A DNA stretch of 64,000 nucleotides, from contig DATBFJ010000029.1 in assembly GCA_036558545.1 (NCBI GenBank), forward strand, positions 1-64,000. The letters run 5' to 3'. Both the position numbers and the translations under genes were made by a program. Origin of the DNA: JALYGJ01 sp036558545 (GTDB lineage Bacteria; Chloroflexota; Limnocylindria; Limnocylindrales; CSP1-4). The notes under the pieces are model-generated. The model was not told the DNA's origin and ran no database searches. It was given only the letters and a program-made list of their open reading frames with translations. Below, in pieces: positions 57,436 through 64,000 of the stretch. Positions within the stretch are counted from its first letter, which is position 1. Each line of letters starts with the position of its first letter.

Positions 57436-57942
57436 GTGACCGACCGTCTGGTGGTCGGCCTCGTCCGAGGCGTGCATGGCCTGCGCGGCATGGTCCGTGT
57501 CGAGGTCCTTTCCGACAATCCGAATCGTTTCACGGCCGGCAATGTTCTGCACCGCGAGAACGATGACCGGCCGTTGACGATTCTCAGCGCTCATCGTGAC
57601 GGACCCGGGCTGCTCGTCAGATTCCGCGAAGTGACCACCCGTGAGGCCGCGGACGGCCTGCGCGACGCATATCTCGAAGCGGACCCCACCGACCTTGCGC
57701 AGGACACCTACTACTGGCATGACATCGAGGGCTGCGCTGTCGCGACCGACGACGGGGAGGAACTCGGCACCGTCGTGGAGGTCTTCCGCGTCGGAGCGTC
57801 GGAGGTCTACGTCGTGCGCGGCCAGAGTGGCGAGGTCCTCGTGCCGGCGGTGACCGATGTCGTCAGGCAGATCGACGTAGTCGCGAAGCGGATAATCGTC
57901 GACCGCGAGGCGTTGGGCCTGGACGACAAGGGCGAGGCCTGA
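57436..57942 (+). CDS. rimM: Ribosome maturation factor RimM
   Basis: RimM helps assemble the 30S head near bS13/uS19. The 168-residue protein has the N-terminal barrel with VVGLVRGVHGLRGMVRVEVLSDNPNRF and the PRC-type C-terminal barrel with YYWHDIEGCAV, GTVVEVFRVGASEVYVV and VLVPAVTDVVRQIDV. The start is GTG 57436. trmD follows one base after its stop. Confidence 0.95.
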   Translation: MTDRLVVGLVRGVHGLRGMVRVEVLSDNPNRFTAGNVLHRENDDRPLTILSAHRDGPGLLVRFREVTTREAADGLRDAYLEADPTDLAQDTYYWHDIEGCAVATDDGEELGTVVEVFRVGASEVYVVRGQSGEVLVPAVTDVVRQIDVVAKRIIVDREALGLDDKGEA

Positions 57943-57943
57943 C

Positions 57944-58615
57944 TTGCTCAAGATCGATGTCGTCACGATCTTTCCCGAGCTCTTTCCGGGGCCGCTCGGA
58001 GCGTCCATCCCGGGCCGGGCCCTCGAACGCGGGCTTGCTGAGCTGAAGGCACACGATCTGCGTGAGTGGGGGCTCGGGCGCCACCGCAGCGTGGACGACT
58101 ATCCGTATGGCGGTGGCGCCGGCATGATCCTGCGAGTAGAGCCCATCGCAGGGGCCCTGGCGGCACTGGCCAAGCCGGAAACGACCAAGGTCCTGCTCGA
58201 TCCCGGCGGCAAGCGATTTGACCAATCCGTGGCGCACGATCTGGCCGCGCGTGAACACCTGTTGCTGCTGTGCCCGCGCTACGAAGGCGTCGATGCGCGC
58301 GTCCGGGAAATGGTCGATATCGAGGTCTCGATCGGCGACTATGTTCTGTCAGGCGGCGAACTGCCCGCGATGGTCGTCATCGACGCCGTCCTGCGCCTGT
58401 TGCCGGGTGCCATCGACGAGGCGTCGCCGGTCGACGAGTCGTTCTCGAACGGATTGCTCGAGTACCCGCAATACACGCGGCCGCCCGAATTCGAGGGCAA
58501 GTCAGTGCCGGATGTGCTGCTATCGGGCAATCACGGTGCCGTTGACGACTGGCGCCGCGAGCGGGCTCTGGAACGTACTCGCTCCAATCGCCCGGATCTG
58601 CTCGACGAGCGCTAG
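57944..58615 (+). CDS. trmD: tRNA (guanine37-N1)-methyltransferase TrmD
   Basis: TrmD methylates G37 of tRNAs reading CNN codons, preventing frameshifts; the tRNA-Leu genes with anticodons CAG and GAG in this window are typical substrates. The 223-residue knotted (SPOUT) protein has IDVVTIFPELF, YPYGGGAGMILRVEPI, LLCPRYEGVDARV, GDYVLSGGELPAMVVIDAVLRLLPG and YTRPPEFEGKSVPDVLLSGNH, split here as family motifs. The start is TTG 57944. Confidence 0.96.
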   Translation: MLKIDVVTIFPELFPGPLGASIPGRALERGLAELKAHDLREWGLGRHRSVDDYPYGGGAGMILRVEPIAGALAALAKPETTKVLLDPGGKRFDQSVAHDLAAREHLLLLCPRYEGVDARVREMVDIEVSIGDYVLSGGELPAMVVIDAVLRLLPGAIDEASPVDESFSNGLLEYPQYTRPPEFEGKSVPDVLLSGNHGAVDDWRRERALERTRSNRPDLLDER

Positions 58616-58621
58616 CTGATT

Positions 58622-58721
58622 TCGCCAGCCTCCTGGCAAATGCTGCCCACGGACGGCTCTTGCGGAACATTCCGGACCGGTCCCTCTGTTGCGGTCTGCC
58701 TGTATGGGACGGGCCCGACGA
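58622..58721. other. Convergent intergenic region between trmD and a VOC gene
   Basis: A short hairpin GCCAG-CCTC-CTGGC followed by AAATG lies just after trmD and might act as a weak terminator. No gene is visible in the remaining bases. Confidence 0.4.
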
Positions 58722-59102
58722 TCAGTCGCCTGAGAACATCTGCGCCTTGTCGATTACGCAGAAACGGTTTCCTTCGGGATCGGCCATGACGACGAAGTCA
58801 GCGCCCTCTGGCGGCTTCCACTCGACTTCAGTGGCTCCGAGATCCTTGAGGCGTTTGACCTCGGCGTGTTGGTCGGCCGCGTAGAGATCGAGGTGGATTC
58901 TCGGGGGCGCCGCTTGTGGCTCGGCTCTCGCTGTGTCGAGCGTCAGGTTCGGCCCGTTGCCGACGCGCGGCCTCAGGACCACGCCGTCGTCGTTGTATTC
59001 CTCCGGGTCCCGCGCGACATAGTCAAGCGCTGAACTCCAGAACGCCCGTTGCCGCGCGAGGTCCCGCACGCCACGAATGACCACCGATCCAACGACGAGC
59101 AT
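58722..59102 (-). CDS. VOC family protein
   Basis: The 126-residue protein has the vicinal oxygen chelate pattern: VGSVVIRGVRDLARQRAFWSSALDY at the start, LHLDLYA-like IHLDLYAADQHAEVKRLKDLGA in the middle, and ADPEGNRFCVIDK at the end. This glyoxalase/bleomycin-resistance-like form is common and its substrate is not predictable. ATG 59102 is used; reading further upstream enters the adjacent gene. It lies 4 bases after the nitroreductase-family gene on the same strand. Confidence 0.86.
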   Translation of the reverse strand: MLVVGSVVIRGVRDLARQRAFWSSALDYVARDPEEYNDDGVVLRPRVGNGPNLTLDTARAEPQAAPPRIHLDLYAADQHAEVKRLKDLGATEVEWKPPEGADFVVMADPEGNRFCVIDKAQMFSGD

Positions 59103-59106
59103 CGGA

Positions 59107-59529
59107 CTAGGCGCCGGAGACCGGATCGACTCGGAAGACCGGATAGTCAGCGGAGTGCGCGACCACCTCTTCGGGCGTCCTGCCGCCGAAGAAGCGGCGG
59201 CCCCCGCGCACCTGCTCAAGGAACGCTCTCAGGATCGGTCCGCGCCGCTCGGCGGCGATCTCAGTGAGGGCGACCTGGTGCTCGTCTTTGCCCCGGCCGA
59301 GCGTGCCACATTGCGCCGCTTGAACATTGAGTACCCAGTTCGCCTCGGCGAACGCGGCGACGATGTATCTGTCGCCGGCCAGCGTGGCGATTGATATGGG
59401 CGTCTGGCGCGGCTGGCCGCTCTTCCGCCCGCGCACGGTCAGCAACTGTTGGCTGCCGACGCCAAAACCGCGCCTGAGCAGGGCCGTATTGAGCCTGACG
59501 ATCCACGCTGGCGGAGGCTTGGCGGACAT
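59107..59529 (-). CDS. Deazaflavin (F420)-dependent nitroreductase family protein
   Basis: The 140-residue protein has the pattern of the DDN-like split beta-barrel family: LLRRGFGVGSQQLLTVRGRKSG near the N-terminus, RQTPISIATLAGDRYIVAAF, and WVLNVQAAQCGTL. The SGQPRQTP-type segment contacts the F420 phosphate in characterised members, as I recall. Members reduce quinones or nitro compounds with F420H2, so the organism may make F420. ATG 59529 has TATAAC 8 bases upstream, predicting a leaderless mRNA shared with the VOC gene. Confidence 0.85.
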   Translation of the reverse strand: MSAKPPPAWIVRLNTALLRRGFGVGSQQLLTVRGRKSGQPRQTPISIATLAGDRYIVAAFAEANWVLNVQAAQCGTLGRGKDEHQVALTEIAAERRGPILRAFLEQVRGGRRFFGGRTPEEVVAHSADYPVFRVDPVSGA

Positions 59530-59537
59530 GGACGGAG

Positions 59538-59562
59538 GTTATACGCGGTGCCGTTGTATACT
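59538..59562. promoter_or_regulatory. Divergent promoters of the F420-type gene and rplS
   Basis: On the - strand TATAAC (59543-59538) ends 8 bases before ATG 59529. On the + strand TATACT (59557-59562) gives rplS a leader of about 45 bases. The two hexamers are 13 bases apart. Confidence 0.55.
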
Positions 59563-59614
59563 CGGCCGCCCGACCTGAAAACCGCGGCCGCTATTGCAGC
59601 GCGCCAGTCACACA

Positions 59615-59974
59615 GTGAGTCAAATCGTGAGCGTCATCGACGAAATCAGCGCGGAGCAGCTGCGCACCGACCTGCCCGAACTCGCCTCGGGCGACACCGT
59701 GCGCGTTTCTGCCCGCGTCCGTGAGGGCAATCGCGAACGCATCCAGGTCTTCGAAGGCACTGTCATGCGCCTCCGCGGCGGCGGCATCAGCCGCTCCATC
59801 ACGGTCCGCTCGATCCGCAGCGGCGTTGGTGTCGAGCGCACGTTCAAGATCCATTCGCCGCGCATCGAGAAGATCGAGGTCGTCCGCCACGGCGTCGCGC
59901 GGCGCGCCCAGCTGTACTTCCTGCGTGACCGCGTTGGCAAGGCCGCTTCGCTTCGGGAGCGCCGTCCCTCGTAG
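59615..59974 (+). CDS. rplS: 50S ribosomal protein bL19
   Basis: bL19 lies at the 30S-50S interface. The protein (about 119 residues) shows DTVRVSARVREGNRERIQVFEGTVMRLRGGGISRSITVRSI (visible as IQVFEGTVMRLRGGGISRS), GVGVERTFKIHSPRIEKIEVVRHG and AQLYFLRDRVGKAA, the usual core. The start is uncertain: GTG 59615 is used, GTG 59627 or TTG 59594 are possible, and none has an SD. rplS is separated from trmD by the two - strand genes, unlike the usual trmD-rplS order. Confidence 0.95.
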   Translation: MSQIVSVIDEISAEQLRTDLPELASGDTVRVSARVREGNRERIQVFEGTVMRLRGGGISRSITVRSIRSGVGVERTFKIHSPRIEKIEVVRHGVARRAQLYFLRDRVGKAASLRERRPS

Positions 59975-60008
59975 TTCTCCCGGCGCGGCGGGCGTCCGGC
60001 CGACGGAC

Positions 60009-60014
60009 TAACCT
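60009..60014 (+). promoter_or_regulatory. -10-like element before rnhB, predicted leaderless
   Basis: TAACCT (60009-60014) ends 8 bases before ATG 60023, and no Shine-Dalgarno sequence is present. Confidence 0.4.
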
Positions 60015-60022
60015 TGCCGGCC

Positions 60023-60769
60023 ATGGGGGTCATCGTCCCGTCCCGGCGTCTTGAGCTCCGGCTCTCCCGTGAGCACGGCTATCGGGTGATCCTTGGCCTC
60101 GACGAAGTCGGCGTGGCGCCGTCATCCGGCCCGGTCGTCGCATGTGCGCTGGCCATGCCACTCGACAAAAAACCGATTCCGGGTGTGCGCGATTCGAAGA
60201 CGCTTTCCGCTCTGCAACGTGAGCGGCTGGCGAAGAAGATCTTGCGCCGAGCCACGACCGTTGGCCTGGGCGCTGCCTCTGTGCGCGAGATTGATCAACT
60301 GAACATCTATTACGCCACGGTCCTCGCGATGAAGCGCGCCGTCACGCGCGCCGGTGCCCACGACTACGTGATCGTCGACGGTCGGCATATCCGCGGCTTC
60401 GAGGAACACGCGGGGCCGTACCGAGCGGTGATCGACGGCGACGCCCTGTGCTACGCGATTTCGTGTGCGTCGATCGTTGCCAAAGTCACCCGCGATCGAC
60501 TCATGGCCAAGCTCGCCTTGCGCTATCCGGGCTACGGGTGGGAGCACAACGCTGGCTACGCCACGCCCGACCACCGCGCCGGGATGGCAGCGCTGGGCGT
60601 GACCCCACACCACCGTCGCTCCTTCATCACGACCAAGCGCATCCTCCAAGGCGAGCAGACTTCCTTCGACCTGTTCGGCGATTCATTCCCGGACGCGCCA
60701 GGCGAGTCCGTGGCGATCCCGATCGATGTCGGCTCGGACGCTTTGCTCGAGAGGTCCGTCCCGGCCTAG
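60023..60769 (+). CDS. rnhB: Ribonuclease HII with altered GRG motif
   Basis: RNase HII nicks DNA at embedded ribonucleotides. The 248-residue protein keeps the four metal acids: Asp27 and Glu28 in GLDEVG, Asp119 in IVDGRH and Asp158 in ASIVAKVTRDRL. It also keeps the Tyr region HNAGYATPDHRAGM. The segment after DEVG reads VAP instead of the usual RGP, so the substrate-recognising Gly-Arg-Gly is Gly-Val-Ala (codons 60110-60118). About 25 extra C-terminal residues follow the core. ATG 60023 is favoured by the upstream hexamer; TTG 60014 overlaps it. Confidence 0.92.
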   Translation: MGVIVPSRRLELRLSREHGYRVILGLDEVGVAPSSGPVVACALAMPLDKKPIPGVRDSKTLSALQRERLAKKILRRATTVGLGAASVREIDQLNIYYATVLAMKRAVTRAGAHDYVIVDGRHIRGFEEHAGPYRAVIDGDALCYAISCASIVAKVTRDRLMAKLALRYPGYGWEHNAGYATPDHRAGMAALGVTPHHRRSFITTKRILQGEQTSFDLFGDSFPDAPGESVAIPIDVGSDALLERSVPA

Positions 60770-60799
60770 GGCGATAGCCCCGGAATAAGTCAGCGCTAA

Positions 60800-61213
60800 G
60801 TGGCCCTGACTAACGTTGGCGGGATGCGGACGGTTCGCCAGCGACGCGGCGAGTTCGCGGAGGAGATTGCCTGCGAGTGGCTACGCCGGCAGGGTTGGCA
60901 GGTGCTCGGGCGTAACGTCAGGGTCGAACCGCACGACGAGATCGACCTGGTCGCCATCGATCCAGCCGCGCCTGGAGTAGCCGTTTGCGTCGAGGTCCGC
61001 TCCGCTCGCAGCCGTGAATTTGGCTCGCCCGAGGAGCGAGTCAGCGCGAGAAAGATCGGCAGTTTGTATCGGGCTGCGCAGGCGTTCAGTCGGTCCGAGC
61101 GGGCATCGCAGCTGGGGGTCGGTCGCCTGAAGGTCCGTGTCGATCTACTCGTCGTGGATCTTCGAGGCACGACCCCCCGGATTCGTCATCTGAAGGCGCT
61201 TGAGCCTGCGTAG
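60800..61213 (+). CDS. yraN: YraN (UPF0102) family nuclease-like protein
   Basis: The 137-residue protein has the UPF0102 pattern: RRGEFAEEIACEWLRRQGWQVLGRNVR, then DEIDLVAIDP (Asp49), VCVEVRSARSREFGSPEE (Glu65) and KIGSLYRAAQAF. The family has a PD-(D/E)xK nuclease fold. Here the catalytic Lys of the ExK pair is Arg67, and the Gly before EID is Asp46. yraN after rnhB is a conserved order. The start is GTG 60800 (ATG 60824 is possible). Function is not established for the family. Confidence 0.9.
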   Translation: MALTNVGGMRTVRQRRGEFAEEIACEWLRRQGWQVLGRNVRVEPHDEIDLVAIDPAAPGVAVCVEVRSARSREFGSPEERVSARKIGSLYRAAQAFSRSERASQLGVGRLKVRVDLLVVDLRGTTPRIRHLKALEPA

Positions 61214-61406
61214 GCACACGGGCGATGGGCCAGGCGAATGAACTTTGGCCAAACGGTGCGTTCGCGACCGATTTTGATCTATTCGATGCTCGGGCGGCAT
61301 GAAGCCTGACCAAAACCGTTACTCGATGGCCCGGATCGAGCCGGATGATTGAAGCTCATTCGTGCCGGGAATAACCGTGCAAAGCGGGAAATTCGGCCGC
61401 TCGTTG
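61214..61406. other. Intergenic region between yraN and the rpsB promoter
   Basis: No established gene. Two tiny frames, 61225-61302 (25 codons, ATG) and 61299-61352 (17 codons, ATG), overlap by ATGA and are followed by a TTGA-linked open frame. None has a good SD or recognised similarity. Confidence 0.35.
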
Positions 61407-61565
61407 TAAACTGCCGCAGGCCGCGAAGACGGCTAGCCGCCAAACAGGCGGACATCACACACGCGTGCTGCTCCCCGCGAGGTGCCTCGAACGGCTACCA
61501 GGCCACGAGGTTGCGGACCAAGGACACACGCGGAGGTAGAACCGAACCAGGAGGTCTCCGTTCCC
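61407..61565 (+). promoter_or_regulatory. rpsB promoter and long 5' leader
   Basis: TAAACT (61407-61412, preceded by TTG) starts a leader of about 145 bases that ends in CCAGGAGGT about 11 bases before the rpsB ATG. The leader has GC-rich complementary stretches (GGCTAGCCGCC...GGCGG, CCGCGAGG...CCACGAGG). Leaders of rpsB often bind S2 for autoregulation; no specific consensus was identified here. Confidence 0.45.
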
Positions 61566-62531
61566 ATGCCCACCGTGTCCATGCGCCAGCTGCTGGAAGC
61601 CGGCATCCACTTCGGCCATCAGACGCGCCGCTGGAATCCCAAGATGCGCCGCTACATCTTTGCCGAGCGCAACGGGATCCACATAATCGACCTGGCCCAG
61701 ACGGTCAAGGGCCTCGACGCAGCACTCGAGTTCGTAAGCGAAACGGTTGCCCGTGGCGATTCGGTGCTGTTCGTTGGCACCAAGAAGCAGGCCCAGGAGC
61801 CCATCGCCGAGGAGGCGACCCGGGCGGAAATGCCGTACGTCAACCAGCGTTGGCTGGGCGGCATGCTGACCAACTTCGTCACCATCCGAAAGCGACTCGG
61901 CCTTCTGGATCAGCTCGAGGCGCGCCACGACAACGGCGAGTTCGAGCGCCTGTCCAAGAAGGAGGCGGGCAAGCTGACCGACGAGATGGTCAAGCTCCAG
62001 CGCACGCTCGGTGGCATCCGCAAGATGCGCCGCCTGCCGGGCGCGATGTTCGTCATCGACCCGCAGCGCGAGCACATCGCGGTGGTCGAGGCGCGCAAGC
62101 TCGAGATCCCGGTCATCGGCACGGGCGACACGAACGTCGATCCGGACATGCTCGACTATGTCATCCCGGCCAACGACGACGCCATTCGCGCCATCCGTCT
62201 GCTGTGCCAGCTCGTTGCCGACGCGGCACTCGAGGGCGCCCAGGAGCGCGCCGCGCGACCGGCCGACGAGCCGATGGCCGCCGCCGTTGAGGAGCAGGAA
62301 GAGGCGAGCGACGAGATGGTCGCCGCGCTCGCTGCGGGTGGCACGTTCAGCTTCGAGCCGGAGCCGGACGAGGATGAGCTGCTGCCGGTGGAATCCGGAG
62401 CGGACAGCGAAGAGGCGGACGTCGAGGAATCGGCTCCGACCCCGCACGCGCGACCCGCAACGGCCCGTCCGGCAACTGCCCGCCGCACGGCGCCGGCGAA
62501 GAAGGACGACGAGGAAGAGTCGGCCGACTGA
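61566..62531 (+). CDS. rpsB: 30S ribosomal protein uS2 with acidic extension
   Basis: uS2 binds the 30S neck and helps recruit bS1. Residues 1-235 are the normal fold (MRQLLEAGIHFGHQTRRWNPKM, FAERNGIHIIDLAQT, FVGTKKQAQEP, QRWLGGMLTNF, MFVIDPQREHIAVVEA, VIPANDDAIRAI). About 85 extra residues are acidic, then Pro/Ala/Thr-rich with a Lys/Asp/Glu tip, unlike the E. coli length of 241. ATG 61566 has an AGGAGGT upstream; the open frame extends upstream to 61482, but the SD and family N-terminus fix this start. tsf follows 77 bases later. Confidence 0.97.
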   Translation: MPTVSMRQLLEAGIHFGHQTRRWNPKMRRYIFAERNGIHIIDLAQTVKGLDAALEFVSETVARGDSVLFVGTKKQAQEPIAEEATRAEMPYVNQRWLGGMLTNFVTIRKRLGLLDQLEARHDNGEFERLSKKEAGKLTDEMVKLQRTLGGIRKMRRLPGAMFVIDPQREHIAVVEARKLEIPVIGTGDTNVDPDMLDYVIPANDDAIRAIRLLCQLVADAALEGAQERAARPADEPMAAAVEEQEEASDEMVAALAAGGTFSFEPEPDEDELLPVESGADSEEADVEESAPTPHARPATARPATARRTAPAKKDDEEESAD

Positions 62532-62608
62532 AGCTGGTCAGCCTGCATCACGAAGAAGGAAACGCGATCGCATCGAGATGATCGCATGCACAAGAGCGAA
62601 GGAATTCA

Positions 62609-63208
62609 ATGGCTGAGATCACTGCCGAGAAGGTAAAGAACCTGCGCGAGCGAACTGGCGCGGGCATGATGGACTGCAAGAAGGCACTCCAGGAGACGGA
62701 CGGCGACGAGGACAAGGCCATCGTCTGGCTGCGCGAGAAGGGCATCGCTTCCGCGGCCAAGAAGGCCGGTCGCGAGGCGCGCGAGGGCCTGATTCACAGC
62801 TACATCCACGCTGGCGGCCGACTCGGCGTGCTCATCGAGGTCAACAGCGAGACGGACTTCGTCGCACGCAACGAGGAGTTTCAGAAGCTCGTTCAGCTGC
62901 TCGCCATGCAGGTCGCCGGCCTTGCGCCGGAGTACGTGACGGTCGACTCGATCCCGGCCGAAGTCCTTGAGGCAAAACGCGCCGCCCTGCTGGCCGACGA
63001 GGCAACGATGAAGAAGCCCGAGAACGTCCGAGCTCAGATCGTCGAGGGCCAGCTGCGCAAGTGGTATCAGTCGGTCGTTCTCTACGAGCAGCCGTTCCGC
63101 GACACGGACCAGTCTGTGGGTGATCTGATCACCGACGCGGTGGCTCGGATCGGTGAGAACATTCGCGTACGCCGGTTCACCCGCTATCAGCTCGGGGAGG
63201 AGATTTGA
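62609..63208 (+). CDS. tsf: Elongation factor Ts
   Basis: EF-Ts exchanges GDP on EF-Tu. The 199-residue protein has the N-terminal UBA-like domain VKNLRERTGAGMMDCKKAL, EDKAIVWLREKGIASAAKKA, the core motif SETDFVARNEEF, and a short C-terminal domain (WYQSVVLYEQPFRDTDQSVGD). It belongs to the short form of the factor. ATG 62609 has AAGGA 7 bases upstream. The stop overlaps pyrH by 4 bases (TTGA). Confidence 0.96.
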   Translation: MAEITAEKVKNLRERTGAGMMDCKKALQETDGDEDKAIVWLREKGIASAAKKAGREAREGLIHSYIHAGGRLGVLIEVNSETDFVARNEEFQKLVQLLAMQVAGLAPEYVTVDSIPAEVLEAKRAALLADEATMKKPENVRAQIVEGQLRKWYQSVVLYEQPFRDTDQSVGDLITDAVARIGENIRVRRFTRYQLGEEI

Positions 63209-63999
63209 GCGAGGCCATCGCTCAGCACCTGGACGTCGCTGCCGTGCCAATCGTGCCCGGCAGTGGCGAGGACGTGCGCTATCGCCGCATCCTGCTGAAG
63301 ATCAGCGGCGAGGCGCTGATGGGTCGCCGCTCGTACGGCGTCGATCCTGAGATGACCGTGTTCATCGCTCGACAGGTTCGCGAAGTGCATGGCCTTGGTG
63401 TCGAGGTCGCGATAGTCGTCGGCGGCGGCAATATCTTCCGTGGCATGGCCGCGGCGGCGACGGGCATGGACCGTGCCACGGCCGACTACATCGGCATGCT
63501 GGCAACGGTCATGAACGGGCTGGCCCTGCAGGACGCGCTGGAGCGCGAGAGCATCCAGACGCGCGTCATGTCGGCGATCGCGATGAGCGAAGTGGCAGAG
63601 CCGTACATCCGCCGCCGTGCGGTACGGCATCTCGAAAAGGGCCGGGTCATCATCCTCGCCGCGGGAACCGGGAACCCGTACTTCACGACCGACACGGCGG
63701 CGGCGCTGCGGGCCGTCGAGATCCACGCCGAGGTACTGCTCAAGGCGACCAAGGTCGACGGGGTCTACGACAGCGATCCGATGACCAATCCGGACGCCCA
63801 GCGCCACGAGCGGCTTGACTACTCTCAGATGATCAACGATCGGCTCGAGGTGATCGACGCGACGGCCGTGACCCTGTGCATGGAGAACAACATGCCCATC
63901 GTCGTGTTCGATCTCAACCAGCCCGGGCACATCCGGGCGGCGGCCCTCGGCGAGCGTATCGGAACGCTCATCGATGGGGGAGACGGAGACAAACAATGA
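63205..63999 (+). CDS. pyrH: Uridylate kinase (UMP kinase)
   Basis: PyrH phosphorylates UMP to UDP, feeding pyrimidine supply together with PyrF. The 264-residue amino-acid-kinase-fold protein shows RRILLKISGEALMG, VVGGGNIFRGMAAAATGMDRATADYIGML, ALRAVEIHAEVLLKATKVDGVYDSDP and VTLCMENNMPIVVFDLNQPG. About 25 N-terminal residues precede the conserved start. The start is TTG 63205. It is the third gene of rpsB-tsf-pyrH, and a following start codon overlaps its stop. Confidence 0.97.
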   Translation: MSEAIAQHLDVAAVPIVPGSGEDVRYRRILLKISGEALMGRRSYGVDPEMTVFIARQVREVHGLGVEVAIVVGGGNIFRGMAAAATGMDRATADYIGMLATVMNGLALQDALERESIQTRVMSAIAMSEVAEPYIRRRAVRHLEKGRVIILAAGTGNPYFTTDTAAALRAVEIHAEVLLKATKVDGVYDSDPMTNPDAQRHERLDYSQMINDRLEVIDATAVTLCMENNMPIVVFDLNQPGHIRAAALGERIGTLIDGGDGDKQ

Positions 64000-64000
64000 C
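63996..64000 (+). other. First bases of the next gene, probably ribosome recycling factor
   Basis: ATG 63996 overlaps the pyrH stop (ATGA), with GGAG about 9 bases upstream. By the conserved rpsB-tsf-pyrH-frr order it is likely frr, but only five bases are in the window. Confidence 0.4.

Overview
The window is a gene-dense, high-GC housekeeping segment of a bacterial chromosome: about 75 protein genes and 8 tRNA genes, mostly on the + strand, often joined by 4-base stop/start overlaps (ATGA, GTGA, TTGA). Gene content and order suggest a Chloroflexota-like or related deep-branching high-GC Gram-positive-type lineage. Pointers are the rapZ-yvcK-whiA cluster, a DivIVA/SepIVA-like coiled-coil gene beside coaD, an F420-type nitroreductase family gene, a Flp/Tad-type CpaE ATPase and cysteine-type (zinc) bL28 and bL32. 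This placement is an inference from gene families, not a database match. No phage, insertion sequence, CRISPR array or rRNA was seen.

Layout. 1-2540: a truncated UvrD-type helicase (- strand), then uvrC. 2850-13050: export and central metabolism (secD, secF, pyrF, tatA, tatC, rapZ, yvcK-like, whiA, tpiA, gpmI, secG). 13140-19360: eight tRNAs interleaved with a methyltransferase, a lemA-htpX pair, an unknown protein, a secreted S1-like protease, a lipoprotein and an untracked 29-residue membrane peptide. 19385-24180: a CpaE-like ATPase (- strand), rpsF-ssb-rpsR, a cation exchanger and ilvE. 24260-32010: ileS-lspA-rluD-like-kinase-priA. 32007-32943: a VOC protein and an AraC regulator (- strand). 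32990-38210: def-fmt-two S51 peptidases-rlmN-rpe-dtd. 38228-43883: rpmB (- strand), asp23-fakA-like-recG-rsmD-coaD. 43943-52161: sepIVA-like, yceD, rpmF, plsX, nusB, acpP, rnc, smc, ftsY. 52158-64000: an MFS exporter (- strand), ffh, a DUF3352-type protein, rpsP-khpA-rimM-trmD, two - strand accessory genes, rplS-rnhB-yraN, and rpsB-tsf-pyrH with the first bases of a following gene, probably frr.

The genes form classical cooperative sets: protein export (secD/F/G, tatA/C, ftsY, ffh, lspA), ribosome and tRNA maturation (rpsB, rpsF, rpsP, rpsR, rplS, rpmB, rpmF, rimM, trmD, rsmD, rlmN, rnc), start-methionine formylation and removal (fmt, def), fatty-acid and phospholipid supply (acpP, plsX, fakA-like) and DNA repair/replication (uvrC, recG, priA, ssb, smc, rnhB).

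No obviously new multi-gene system is visible. The most notable signals are: (1) a repeated promoter layout in which a TATACT-like -10 lies only 6-10 bases before the start codon, predicting widespread leaderless mRNAs; (2) an apparent AUC start codon in the SepIVA-like gene; (3) loss of a conserved metal-binding Asp in RNase III; (4) loss of the GRG motif in RNase HII; and (5) the 29-residue membrane peptide.
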